DNA from: UBA9926 sp018645765
GTDB lineage: Bacteria; Pseudomonadota; Gammaproteobacteria; Pseudomonadales; Azotimanducaceae
Reading direction: 5' to 3'
DNA: 64,000 nucleotides
Assembly (NCBI GenBank): GCA_949372755.1
Contig: CASIBO010000002.1
Location: forward strand, 1 to 64,000
Shown piece after piece: positions 1 to 8,476 of this stretch. The position numbers were made by a program, and so were the translations under genes. The stretch's first letter is position 1, and each line of letters opens with the position of its first letter. The notes under the pieces were generated by a model. The model was not told the DNA's origin and ran no database searches. It worked only from the letters and a program-made list of their open reading frames with translations.

Positions 1-1703
1 GGTGCTGGCAAACATATCCTGGTAGCTGGCCGCGCTATTGAGCAAGCAAGCCGGTGGATTGCAAGCCTGAAAGACGCAGTGCGTTGCGGTTATCGCCGCC
101 CCCGCTGCCATTGTTGGCGATGACCAAGGTATCGCCTTCGGCTGGCACCCCCGCCAACTGCAAGGTGCTACCGCCTAAATTGGCCAGCGTTACGGTTTTA
201 CCGCCCGACTCGTTGATAGGGTTGTAGGCGATGGTCCCGGTAGCGCCACCCGTTAAGCGTAAAGCCTGGCTGGCCCGCGCCCAGCGCATCCGCGCTGTAG
301 GTCATTGTGACAGCATCCCCTAACGGAATACCCGTCATGTTGACGTTTTCAATGCTGTTGATCTTAGCGTCACCCTGATTGGTAATGGGCGCACTGGCGA
401 CCAAGGGGGCGGCGGCCGCAATTTTACCGGGCTCGGTGATCTCCACCTTGAAGGAGCTAGCCGCGCTATAAGCTGGCCGAATGAGGAAGCTATCCCCGAT
501 ATTGGCGCCCACCGTGACCTCGATGTTCAAGCCGTCGACCGCAAACGGGCCCTGCCCGGTATTGATTTCACCGGACTTTTGATTGGTTAACTGCCACTGA
601 GTCCCGTTGTAATACAGTTTGTAATCGGTTGGCTGCACTTTACTGATATCGGTAATGGCAACGGACGCCACGCTCGTGCCAGTATTTTGGTAATCCGATG
701 CGGCAACCGGCGCGATCGGTGCAAAAAAGTTGCCGCCTGCGGCACCACTTAAATCCAAACCCAGTTTGTGTTGCGCATTAAAGGTTTCCGTCACGCCCGC
801 GGCCAACAAACCCAGTTCCTGACGCGCCCCATTTAAGGTTTCATCCCGAAAGCGCAATAGGCCCTGCATAATCCCGCCACTGATGGATTCGGTAATGGGA
901 ATGGGATTACCCGCTGCTTGTTCAATTTCAACTTCAAAGGCCACCGAGTCATACCGACCTGGCCCGAGCGCGAGGGCTTCATATCGCGTCCCCACCACAA
1001 GGGGCTGTCCAGTCCCCACCAAAATATTCACCTGCCCGTTGCTCTGTTCGGTCACCGTCACACCAATATATTCAGACAAGTTCTGCAGCATTAAATCCCG
1101 CTGGTCTAATAAATCATTCGGCGGCTGGCCAGCCGAGCCCGCACGCGCCGAGTCAATCTTGTCATTCAACAAGGCCACATTTTTAGCAATGGCGTTGATC
1201 TCTTGCACCATGCTCTCTAGCCGCACGTTGACCTGATCGTTCATCGCCGCAATGGCCGTGTCCAGTTGCCGAAATTGGGTCGCCAGCGCGCCGGCTTCGC
1301 CCAGGAGCACTTGTCGCTCTGGCGTTGCCGACGGATTATTCGACACATCCTGAATCGAACTGAACAGACGCTCGAATTGCGTCGCAACCCCGCCCTCCTG
1401 TTCAGCCAACATATCATCCAGCTTGCCAGCCATTTTAGAGAACACTTCAAAATGCTTCGCGGCCGATGAGGTATCGCGTAATTCTTTACTCAGAAACGCG
1501 TCATAGGAGCGCTCAATGTTAGACGTTTGCACGCCACCGCCCACAAAACCGCCGGAGCCCCCACCTGCCACTCGTGATTCAAAGGTCACCGTCTGCCGGC
1601 TGTAGCCTTCGGTCGAGACGTTGGCAATATTATGACCCGTGGTTGCCAAGGCCTTTTGCATGGACAACAGTCCCGAGGTCGCAATATTTAATACGTCTGC
1701 CAT
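1..1703 (-). pseudogene. flgK: Flagellar hook-associated protein FlgK, frameshifted and cut by the window edge
   Basis: FlgK forms the first hook-filament junction ring. The N-terminus is typical of axial proteins (MADVLNIATSGLLSMQKAL, then GHNIANVSTEGYSRQTV), followed by the coiled-coil D1 region. The intact frame runs from ATG 1703 to a stop at 198-200 (501 aa), but the last residues stop resembling FlgK. Removing one base near 249-256 (GGG on the minus strand) restores GFTLNGGATGTIAYNP and a FlgK-like frame down to a stop at 35-37. Removing a duplicated 4-base unit (gcaa/ttgc, about 41-48) then restores GLLNSAASYQDMF to the window edge. The net shift is not a multiple of three, so the C-terminal assembly helices cannot be made from this sequence as read. 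It starts 4 nt after flgJ, in the same operon. Both indels could be sequence errors. Confidence 0.85.
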
Positions 1704-1707
1704 GGTA

Positions 1708-2154
1708 TCAACTCAGTGCGGGCTTTATGGGCCCGGAATTGGTTAAAGGCTTGATCTCAAGGCCGGGGCGCTGCCCCGCTTCGAGCTGGTACTGCTGCAG
1801 GCCATCACTTTTCTTCAGCTCGGACACACTTACCGGCGGGCGAAGCTGGCGTGCAATGACATCGGCCAAACCAATGCCGCCGCTTTCCGCCATATTGACG
1901 GCAATCTGTTGGTCCGCCATCTCGGTGTAGGTGTCCATGTCGTTGCTCGAGAACAAACCGTCCTTAGGCAAGGCTTCGCGCATACTTTTCAGCATCATTT
2001 GAATGAACATCGACTCGAACTGCGTTGCGACTTCATCGATTGCCGCATCCGGGTCGTCCCTTGACGTCCGCTTCAAGTCCGTTAAGCCGTTCAGATCGTG
2101 GTACTGCGAGCCATTGCCAGCAACCAGTGCGGTATTGGGGTTATTGGAAATCAT
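1708..2154 (-). CDS. flgJ: FlgJ, rod-cap domain only
   Basis: 148-aa rod-assembly cap protein. The core (residues about 40-105: ATQFESMFIQMMLKSMREAL, GLFSSNDMDTYTEMADQQIA, GGIGLADVIARQL) is the FlgJ N-terminal rod-binding domain. The C-terminal peptidoglycan hydrolase domain of enteric FlgJ (about 313 aa) is absent, so a separate enzyme would have to open the peptidoglycan for the rod. Its ATG overlaps the flgI stop by 4 nt (ATGA), which implies translational coupling; flgK follows after 4 nt. Because both neighbours are tightly packed, the short length is unlikely to be a local truncation artefact. Confidence 0.9.
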   Translation of the reverse strand: MISNNPNTALVAGNGSQYHDLNGLTDLKRTSRDDPDAAIDEVATQFESMFIQMMLKSMREALPKDGLFSSNDMDTYTEMADQQIAVNMAESGGIGLADVIARQLRPPVSVSELKKSDGLQQYQLEAGQRPGLEIKPLTNSGPIKPALS

Positions 2155-3284
2155 ATAATGACCAGTTCGCCTTCGAGCGCGCCGGAGCGTTGCAGCGCCT
2201 CTAAAATGGCAATCAAATCACTTGGGGTTGCGCCGACTTCGTTCACCGCGCGCACCAGCTGATTCAAGGTTACGCCGGGGTCAAATACAAACATGGGGTT
2301 GACCTCTTGCTCGGTTTGCACGGCAGATTCTGGTGTTATCGCGGTTTGTCCGCCTTGCCCCAAGGGACCCGGCTGGGACACATTGGCACTTTCACTGATG
2401 GACACCGTTAAGCTGCCGTGGGTCACAGCCGCGGGCGTAATCCGAACCCGGTCTCCGATCACAACGGTGCCGGTGCGCGCATTGACAATTACCTGCGCGG
2501 GCGCGGTGCCTGGGGTGAATTCTAAGTTTTCAAGGGTCGACATCAGCGCCACTTTCGAGCGGGTATCGAGCGACGCCATAATGCGCACGGAAGCGCCATC
2601 GATGGTGCGCGCCGTATCGGGCCCTAATGCTTCATTGATGCGGTCCGACAAACGCTGCGCCGTCGTAAAATCGGGCTTTTTGAGATCCAGCTGCAAGGTA
2701 TCGGAGGTGACAAACGCGCTTTCAACCGCGCGCTCAACCTGGCCACCATTGGGAATCGTGCCTGCGCTCGGTGTATTAACCGTGACGGATGAACCATCGC
2801 CGCCGCTGGCCATAAAGCCGCCAACCACCAAATTACCTTGCGCTATCGCGTAAGTTTGACCGTCCACGCCTTTCAGGGGCGTAATCAGCAACGTGCCGCC
2901 GCGCAGATTTTCAGAGTTACCTAACGAGGACACCGTGACATCGATCATCTGTCCGGGCTTGGCGAACGGCGGCAGGTCCGCATGCACCGCCACCGCCGCG
3001 ACATTTTTCAATTGAGGATTTACGTTCGCTGGAATGGTCACGCCCAACTGTTGCAACATGTTCTTCAAACTCTGAACCGTAAAGGGTGCCTGAGTGGTTT
3101 TGTCCCCAGTACCGGGTAAACCCACCACGAGGCCATAGCCAATCAGGTGGTTGGTGCGCACGCCGGCGATATCCGCGACATCCTTGATCCGCACAGCCTG
3201 GGCGGTTGATGCTGCAAACACGGCTGTCATCAGCAGTAATTTTGGCAAAACCCGTAACGCGCGACCCTTTAAAAAGCTTTTCAT
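2151..3284 (-). CDS. flgI: Flagellar P-ring protein FlgI
   Basis: 377-aa periplasmic P-ring subunit that forms the bushing around the rod in the peptidoglycan layer. It has a Sec signal peptide (MKSFLKGRALRVLPKLLLMT, cleavage after AQA). The conserved FlgI start follows (VRIKDVADIAGVRTNHLIGY, GLVVGLPGTGDKT), as does the family end (NEVGATPSDLIAILEALQRS, GALEGELVII). Length is normal for the family. It lies 18 nt after flgH and overlaps flgJ by 4 nt. Confidence 0.97.
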   Translation of the reverse strand: MKSFLKGRALRVLPKLLLMTAVFAASTAQAVRIKDVADIAGVRTNHLIGYGLVVGLPGTGDKTTQAPFTVQSLKNMLQQLGVTIPANVNPQLKNVAAVAVHADLPPFAKPGQMIDVTVSSLGNSENLRGGTLLITPLKGVDGQTYAIAQGNLVVGGFMASGGDGSSVTVNTPSAGTIPNGGQVERAVESAFVTSDTLQLDLKKPDFTTAQRLSDRINEALGPDTARTIDGASVRIMASLDTRSKVALMSTLENLEFTPGTAPAQVIVNARTGTVVIGDRVRITPAAVTHGSLTVSISESANVSQPGPLGQGGQTAITPESAVQTEQEVNPMFVFDPGVTLNQLVRAVNEVGATPSDLIAILEALQRSGALEGELVII

Positions 3285-3302
3285 AACTGATGTCCTAACC
3301 GC

Positions 3303-4013
3303 TTAGTACGGCTGTAGTGCTGAGTTAAAAAATCGTGACAACCAACCCATCTTGCTGGCTGCCGCTGGCCCGCCCGTGCCGCCGTAACCAATACGGGCAT
3401 CGGCAATCTGGGTGGATAAGATGGTATTGGCGCTCGAGATATCGCTTTTTCGAACGATGCCCCGAATGCGGATGTATTCACTGCCCTGGTTCAGGCTGAT
3501 CCACTTCTCGCCTTGAATAATCAGGTTGCCCCGGGGCAACTCTTCAATCACGGTCACCGCGATGGTGCCGCTCAACTGATTGCTTTGATTGCTGGCGCCC
3601 GCGCCGGAGAAGGCTTGGTCGCTCTCTAACCCGAAGCCCAAGTTGAAATCCCAACCCCGAAATGAGCCAAGGACATCGCGCTGCTCGCCCCCCAATAACG
3701 GGTTACCGATGGTGGCTTCGTTGGATTTGGTCACGCTCGAGTCATTGCTTTTTGAGGCGTTGGTTCGCTCGGCAAGCAGCACGCTCACAATATCGCCCAC
3801 TCGGGATGCTTTAACATCTTCAAACAACATGACTTCTGTGGCCGTTGAGTACAATGAACTGCCTCGGGTCGCCGGGCTCTCATTGACCACCGCCGGCACA
3901 ATCGTTGGCGCGTAACGCGGGTGCTCGAGCCTAGGATGCCCGGCACAACCGGTCAGCGCCGCGACAACCAATATTAAAAAAAGTGGATGATTCATAATGC
4001 GTTCTCGATTCAA
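3303..4013 (-). CDS. flgH: Flagellar L-ring lipoprotein FlgH
   Basis: 236-aa outer-membrane lipoprotein that assembles the L-ring. The lipobox LTGC follows a hydrophobic stretch (FLILVVAALTGCAG). Conserved FlgH segments are present (DIVSVLLAERTNASKS, LPRGNLIIQGEKWISLNQGSE, IRGIVRKSDISSANTILSTQ, DARIGYGG). The start is uncertain. TTG at 4013 gives a positively charged N-region (MNRER), whereas ATG at 3995 gives MNHPLFLIL with no Lys or Arg, so I prefer the TTG. Neither has a strong ribosome-binding site. The gene lies 4 nt after flgG. Confidence 0.93.
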   Translation of the reverse strand: MNRERIMNHPLFLILVVAALTGCAGHPRLEHPRYAPTIVPAVVNESPATRGSSLYSTATEVMLFEDVKASRVGDIVSVLLAERTNASKSNDSSVTKSNEATIGNPLLGGEQRDVLGSFRGWDFNLGFGLESDQAFSGAGASNQSNQLSGTIAVTVIEELPRGNLIIQGEKWISLNQGSEYIRIRGIVRKSDISSANTILSTQIADARIGYGGTGGPAAASKMGWLSRFFNSALQPY

Positions 4014-4017
4014 TCGA

Positions 4018-4803
4018 TTAAGTGTTATTCGTGATGAACTGCAGCATTTGATCGCTGGTTGAGATGGCCCGGCTATTGATCTCGTAAGCCCGCTGGGTCT
4101 CGATCATGTTGACCAATTCTTCAACCACATTGACATTCGAGCTCTCAATAAAGCCCTGCATAATCGTGCCCAGGCCGTTAACGCCAGGGTTGCCTGCCTG
4201 GGGCGTGCCGCTCGAGCCCGTTTCAACATACAAATTCTTACCCATCGGCATGAGACCCGCCGGGTTAATAAAGTCAGTGAGCTGAACATTGCCCACTTGC
4301 GTTGCGATCGCCGAGCCAGGTGTGACCACTGACACGGTGCCGTCAGAGCCAATACTGACCGACTGCGCGCCTTCTGGCACCGTGATCGCGGGTTGCACAA
4401 CATACCCGCTGGAGGTCACCAGCTGGCCTTGGTTATCAATTTGGAAGGAGCCGTCCCGGGTATAGGCTTGCGAGCCATCCGGCATCAAGACTTCGATAAA
4501 GCCCCGACCTTCAATCGCCACATCAAAAGCGTTACCCGTTTCTACCAAGTTGCCCTGGCTGAACAGTTTTTCGGTTGCAACCGTGCGCACCCCCAAACCC
4601 AGCATGAGACCCGACGGCAAGGTCGTATCCTGGGACGATTGCGCGCCCGATTGGCGGACATTTTGATAGAGCAGATCTTCAAACACCGCCCGCGATCGCT
4701 TAAATCCGGCAGTACTGGCGTTCGCAAGGTTGTTGGAAATGGTGGTCAGCTTGGTTTGCTGCGCATCCAGACCGGTTTTTGCGATCCATAGTGATTGGTT
4801 CAT
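4018..4803 (-). CDS. flgG: Distal rod protein FlgG
   Basis: 261-aa distal-rod subunit. Axial-protein N-terminus MNQSLWIAKTGLDAQQTKL with SNNLANASTAGFKRSRAVFE; FlgG core (LETGNAFDVAIEGRGFIEV, AYTRDGSFQIDNQGQLVTSSG); C-terminal helix ESSNVNVVEELVNMIETQRA ending DQMLQFITN. Length and all landmarks match the usual 260-262 aa. It sits between flgF (25-nt gap) and flgH (4-nt gap). Confidence 0.98.
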   Translation of the reverse strand: MNQSLWIAKTGLDAQQTKLTTISNNLANASTAGFKRSRAVFEDLLYQNVRQSGAQSSQDTTLPSGLMLGLGVRTVATEKLFSQGNLVETGNAFDVAIEGRGFIEVLMPDGSQAYTRDGSFQIDNQGQLVTSSGYVVQPAITVPEGAQSVSIGSDGTVSVVTPGSAIATQVGNVQLTDFINPAGLMPMGKNLYVETGSSGTPQAGNPGVNGLGTIMQGFIESSNVNVVEELVNMIETQRAYEINSRAISTSDQMLQFITNNT

Positions 4804-4828
4804 GTTGCTCTACTCCTAAAAAAGGTGC

Positions 4829-5557
4829 TTACGAGAAGCGTAATATTTGATCGAGTGACTGCTGATTTTCTTCAGAGGATTGCATCAGCTTGACCTGGGT
4901 TTCAAATTTGCGGGCCAGATCAATCATCTGAACCAACGAATCAATAGGGTTGACGTTACTGGTCTCGAGAGACCCGGAAACAACGCGAACTTGCGCATTT
5001 GGGATGGCTTCCTCACCGCCTTCCACTCGCAGCAACCCGTCCTCGCCTTTCACCATAGACTGGTCTTCATCCAGGCTGACCAAGCGCAGCCGGTCAACTC
5101 GCTGCAGCGCATTCGGCAATGCGCCCAGACGTTGAATCGAGATGGTGCCATCACCACCAATTTCAATTTCGCTATAGGGCTGGATGGCAATTCGCCCGCC
5201 ATCACCCAAAACAAATTGACCCGAGCCATTCACCAAGAACCCATCGGCATCGAGGCGTAAATCGCCGCGGCGAGAATACGCATCGCTGCCGTCGGGCGCT
5301 TCGATCACAAAATAGCCTTCGCTTCCCGCTGTCGAGTCATCGATCGCCACATCGAGTTTATTCCCAGTGGAGAGCACGGTGCCTGGCGACAAGTCCACGC
5401 CACTTTTAAGCCCGTTAGCGGCACTCGTGCCTGCATAAACCGCAAGATCCTTGCGAAACCCAGGGGTACTGGCATTGGCAAGGTTATGAGAATTCATTGC
5501 CTGCGCCAGCATGGTTTCCCGTGCCCCCATAGCCGACAATTCTAATAATTTACTCAC
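4829..5557 (-). CDS. flgF: Proximal rod protein FlgF
   Basis: 242-aa rod protein paralogous to FlgG. N-terminus MSKLLELSAMGARETMLAQ with SHNLANASTPGFRKDLAVY; mid-region VAIDDSTAGSEGYFVIEAPDG and YSRRGDLRLDADGFLVNGSG; C-terminal rod helix ETSNVNPIDSLVQMIDLARK. Its position between flgE and flgG and its length distinguish it from FlgG. GC content is similar to the rest of the operon, unlike flgE upstream. Confidence 0.97.
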   Translation of the reverse strand: MSKLLELSAMGARETMLAQAMNSHNLANASTPGFRKDLAVYAGTSAANGLKSGVDLSPGTVLSTGNKLDVAIDDSTAGSEGYFVIEAPDGSDAYSRRGDLRLDADGFLVNGSGQFVLGDGGRIAIQPYSEIEIGGDGTISIQRLGALPNALQRVDRLRLVSLDEDQSMVKGEDGLLRVEGGEEAIPNAQVRVVSGSLETSNVNPIDSLVQMIDLARKFETQVKLMQSSEENQQSLDQILRFS

Positions 5558-5582
5558 GGTTTAAACTCCTGATCGCCATGCG

Positions 5583-6875
5583 TTATCGCAGATTAATGAT
5601 GGTCTGGGTAACTGCGTCTTGGGTCTGGATCATTTGAGCATTTGACTGAAAATTCCGCTGTGCAACCATCATCGCAACAAGTTGCGCTGTTATCTCAACG
5701 TTCGAGCTTTCTAAGGCACCCGACTGAAGCGTCCCCGTTCCGCTGAGGCCGGGAGCAGTAAGTATCGGAGTCCCTGATGAAAAGGATTCGGCAAAAGCCG
5801 TGTCACCAATTGGGACTAAACCATTAGGGTTAGAGAAGTTCGCTACAGCAACCAAACCCTGCTGACGGGACTGACCATTTGAATAGCGCGTAAATAGCAC
5901 TCCAGAATCGTCAATATCTAAACCTCTCAACTGACCCGTGGAGTAACCATCCTGCTGAATGGCACCAACCGCGAATGGCGCTCCATATTGACTAAAAGAA
6001 GATACATCTATAGAAAAATTTTGAAGAGCCGCCCCATTTTCTAGGCCGGTTGCATTTAGAGGCTGCCATCCTGCGATGTTAATAGTTAACGGTTTGTTGA
6101 CTTCGGCAATCGTTCCATCTGCTTGAAAAGGAATGTTTGCAACGACATTGGCGCCAGCGGCGTCGACTGGATCAATTTCAACACCATCGATAGCAACTTT
6201 CGCCTCCCAGGTATTATTAGCATCAGTTTTGATGAGATAAAGACTGAGTGAGTGCGGGTTTCCAAGGCCATCATAAATAGTTAACGTCGTCGCCGAATTG
6301 TATTGAGCTGTGTTGGGTAGTACCTGTGGATCACTAAAGGCATTTAGACCACCCCCCGCACCATCTGGATTCCAAGCCTGTGGAGGTAACGCTCTCGCGT
6401 CTACATTCGCTTCCAGGGTTGCAACCGTTGTTCCATTTGGAGGTACTAAGCCATTACCTAATGTCAGCGGACCCGCTTCTCCCGTTACGGTTCCATCTAT
6501 ATCAGTAGGAAATCCCTGAAGCTTTAGGCCTGCGGCGTTAACTATAAAACCATCTTGGTCTAACCTGAACGCACCGGCGCGACTGTAGTTTTGAACGCCA
6601 CCATCGTCAAGAGCAAAGAAACCTTCGCCATTTATTGCCAAATCGAGCGAATTATTTGTAAAGGTTACGTTACCTTGTGAAAAATCCTGTTTTATCGAGG
6701 TTAAAGCGACTCCTTGGCCAATCGATGAACCGGATAAACTTTGCGAATAGATATCCTTGAATTCTCCAGTTGACGATTTAAATCCTACGGTGGAACCGTT
6801 GGCTATATTGTTACCAATTATGCCGAGATTTGAGGAGGCAGCTAAAATGCCCGAGACTGATGTATCAAATGCCAT
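5583..6875 (-). CDS. flgE: Flagellar hook protein FlgE
   Basis: 430-aa hook subunit. N-terminus MAFDTSVSGILAASSNLGII with GNNIANGSTVGFKSSTGEFK; FlgE core NNSLDLAINGEGFFALDDGG; C-terminus ALESSNVEITAQLVAMMVAQ and RNFQSNAQMIQTQDAVTQTI. A strong ribosome-binding site (AAAGGAG) lies 8 nt before the ATG, and the 30-nt spacer after flgD is among the longest in the operon, fitting the high hook-subunit demand. The base composition is visibly lower in GC than flgF, flgG and flgI (lines near 6000 are about 40% GC versus about 58% in flgF), suggesting a replaced or faster-evolving hook gene. Confidence 0.97.
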   Translation of the reverse strand: MAFDTSVSGILAASSNLGIIGNNIANGSTVGFKSSTGEFKDIYSQSLSGSSIGQGVALTSIKQDFSQGNVTFTNNSLDLAINGEGFFALDDGGVQNYSRAGAFRLDQDGFIVNAAGLKLQGFPTDIDGTVTGEAGPLTLGNGLVPPNGTTVATLEANVDARALPPQAWNPDGAGGGLNAFSDPQVLPNTAQYNSATTLTIYDGLGNPHSLSLYLIKTDANNTWEAKVAIDGVEIDPVDAAGANVVANIPFQADGTIAEVNKPLTINIAGWQPLNATGLENGAALQNFSIDVSSFSQYGAPFAVGAIQQDGYSTGQLRGLDIDDSGVLFTRYSNGQSRQQGLVAVANFSNPNGLVPIGDTAFAESFSSGTPILTAPGLSGTGTLQSGALESSNVEITAQLVAMMVAQRNFQSNAQMIQTQDAVTQTIINLR

Positions 6876-6905
6876 GTGTAAACTCCTTTAAAATTAAAAC
6901 TGTGT

Positions 6906-7580
6906 TTAGCGGTATTCCCGCACATCATCCAAGGACGCGGTGCGGCCATTGGCTAAATTAAGGGTGACCCTCTGAGTAGCTGGATCGAGGCTTACGCTCT
7001 CAATACGATTAGCCATTGCTACAGGCATACTCTGGACCCGCCCATTAGCAGACCCGGCGACCGCAAAATAATAATTACCCGCATCCATCGATCGACCGGA
7101 CTGATCCCGTCCATCCCACTCGAACGAAACCTGTTTTCCAGCACTAGGATCAAGGCTCATCGCTCGCACAAGTGCACCTTGGCCATCCCGAATCTGTAAT
7201 TCCATTTGCGCCATTGGCTCGGTTTGATCAATCACGCCTTCAACCGGGGCAACGCCATCAAAGCTCGCGCTATCAGTTTCGATAATCGCTTGACGATCGA
7301 GCAGCGTCGCCGCCTGTAAGCCCTGCGTGCCCATCAATGAATCAGATACGGAACTAAAATTACCGTTCAAATTCTCAATTCCCTCGACCATGCTGAATTG
7401 CGCCATCTGACTTAAAAATTCATTGTTATCCATCGGTTTTGTTGGATCTTGATTCTCAAGTTGCGCCACCATCAAAGCCAAGAAATCCTCCTGCCCAAGT
7501 TCGCTTTTCCCTCTTCCTTTGCTTACGTCTTGGGCTGGGTCGCTCATCCCCAATAGTTGATGCACCGAACTAATCGTCAT
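6906..7580 (-). CDS. flgD: Hook-cap (hook scaffolding) protein FlgD
   Basis: 224-aa cap that guides FlgE assembly and is then discarded. Signature N-terminal region GKSELGQEDFLALMVAQLEN, QDPTKPMDNNEFLSQMAQFS and EGIENLN. The C-terminal Ig/tudor-like part contains VSFEWDGRDQSGRSMDAGNY, typical of FlgD. Length is normal. It starts 11 nt after the flgC stop. Confidence 0.96.
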   Translation of the reverse strand: MTISSVHQLLGMSDPAQDVSKGRGKSELGQEDFLALMVAQLENQDPTKPMDNNEFLSQMAQFSMVEGIENLNGNFSSVSDSLMGTQGLQAATLLDRQAIIETDSASFDGVAPVEGVIDQTEPMAQMELQIRDGQGALVRAMSLDPSAGKQVSFEWDGRDQSGRSMDAGNYYFAVAGSANGRVQSMPVAMANRIESVSLDPATQRVTLNLANGRTASLDDVREYR

Positions 7581-7591
7581 CGTCAGTCTCC

Positions 7592-8005
7592 TTATTGTCC
7601 GAGCGTTAAGGTCCGCATCAGCAACTGCTTCGCGGTATTCATCATTTCCACGTTGGTCTGATATGACCGAGTGGCTTGCATCATGTTGGCCATCTCCTGA
7701 ACCGAGTTGACGTTGGACAGGTACACAAAGCCCTCGTCATCGGCCAAAGGGTTGCCTGGCTCATAGGAGCTTCTCGCCGGGCGAGTATCTTCAACGGTTC
7801 CCTCAAGCTTCACGCCCATGCCAGTGCCATCACCCTGCTGGGCCTGTAGAACCGACCGAAACAGTGGGTACTGACCCTTGTAGGCTGTTTCTGGATCACC
7901 CGACTGGACTTCAGCATTGGCCAAGTTTTCAGCAATGAGGTTCAGTCGTCCCGACTGCGCCGTAAGCGCTGAGTGACTGACCCCAAAAACATTCATTAAA
8001 CTCAC
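7592..8005 (-). CDS. flgC: Proximal rod protein FlgC
   Basis: 137-aa proximal rod subunit. MSLMNVFGVSHSALTAQSGR, LNLIAENLANAEV and the C-terminal VNSVQEMANMMQATRSYQTN with NTAKQLLMRTLTLGQ are diagnostic. Separated from flgB by 2 nt and from flgD by 11 nt, so it is part of one transcript. Confidence 0.97.
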   Translation of the reverse strand: MSLMNVFGVSHSALTAQSGRLNLIAENLANAEVQSGDPETAYKGQYPLFRSVLQAQQGDGTGMGVKLEGTVEDTRPARSSYEPGNPLADDEGFVYLSNVNSVQEMANMMQATRSYQTNVEMMNTAKQLLMRTLTLGQ

Positions 8006-8007
8006 GA

Positions 8008-8397
8008 TTACTCTCCTTTCAGCGCCAGTTTCATACCCCGAATCTTGGAGCTCAGAAACTGAATGCTGGCTTGATACTGAATTGCATTCTTGGTGAACGC
8101 CGCTTGCTCTGCCTCGCCCTCGACCGTATTACCGTTTTCTTTAAAGCTTTGCGGCACTCGATATAAAATCTGGGAATTCATGCTTGTATCCATGCCCAAA
8201 TGCTTTGAGTTAGTGATGTTTAGACCGCTCGTGCTGCCGCTCAAACGTCGTTCAAACTCCGTTTTAAAGTCAATGTCCCGGGCCTTAAACCCGGGGGTGT
8301 CAGAATTCGCCACGTTGCCCGCAAGCACTTCAGCGCGCCCTGATTGCATCTTCAGCGCGGTGGTGTGGCCATTGAGTACATTATCGATCCAATTCAC
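8008..8397 (-). CDS. flgB: Proximal rod protein FlgB
   Basis: 129-aa proximal rod protein and first gene of the operon. It shows QSGRAEVLAGNVANSDTPGF, KARDIDFKTEFE and a C-terminal helix ASIQFLSSKIRGMKLALKGE. The start is GTG at 8397, supported by AGAGGGG about 5 nt upstream and by the sigma-54 promoter at 8441-8455, which would give a leader of roughly 30 nt. Confidence 0.97.
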   Translation of the reverse strand: MNWIDNVLNGHTTALKMQSGRAEVLAGNVANSDTPGFKARDIDFKTEFERRLSGSTSGLNITNSKHLGMDTSMNSQILYRVPQSFKENGNTVEGEAEQAAFTKNAIQYQASIQFLSSKIRGMKLALKGE

Positions 8398-8440
8398 GGT
8401 GAACCCCTCTCGGGCTTTGTCTTCGTTGCCTATCTCTAAC

Positions 8441-8455
8441 GCAACCGCCGTGCCA
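8441..8455 (-). promoter_or_regulatory. Sigma-54 (RpoN) promoter of the flgBCDEFGHIJK operon
   Basis: Minus strand reads TGGCACG-GCGG-TTGC, matching the -24/-12 consensus TGGCACG-N4-TTGC at every position. It ends 44 nt upstream of the flgB GTG, so the transcript start would be near 8429. RpoN with a FleQ/FlrC-type activator is the known regulator of hook-basal-body operons in polar-flagellated gammaproteobacteria; the activator genes are not in this window. Confidence 0.9.
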
Positions 8456-8459
8456 GAAT

Positions 8460-8476
8460 TTTTTATTTAATAAAAA
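8460..8476. promoter_or_regulatory. AT-only inverted repeat upstream of the flgB promoter
   Basis: TTTTTATT and AATAAAAA form a perfect 8-bp inverted repeat with a 1-nt centre, directly upstream of the -24 element. It could be a bending or IHF-like region that helps an enhancer-bound activator contact RpoN polymerase. That role is an inference from position and composition. Confidence 0.3.
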
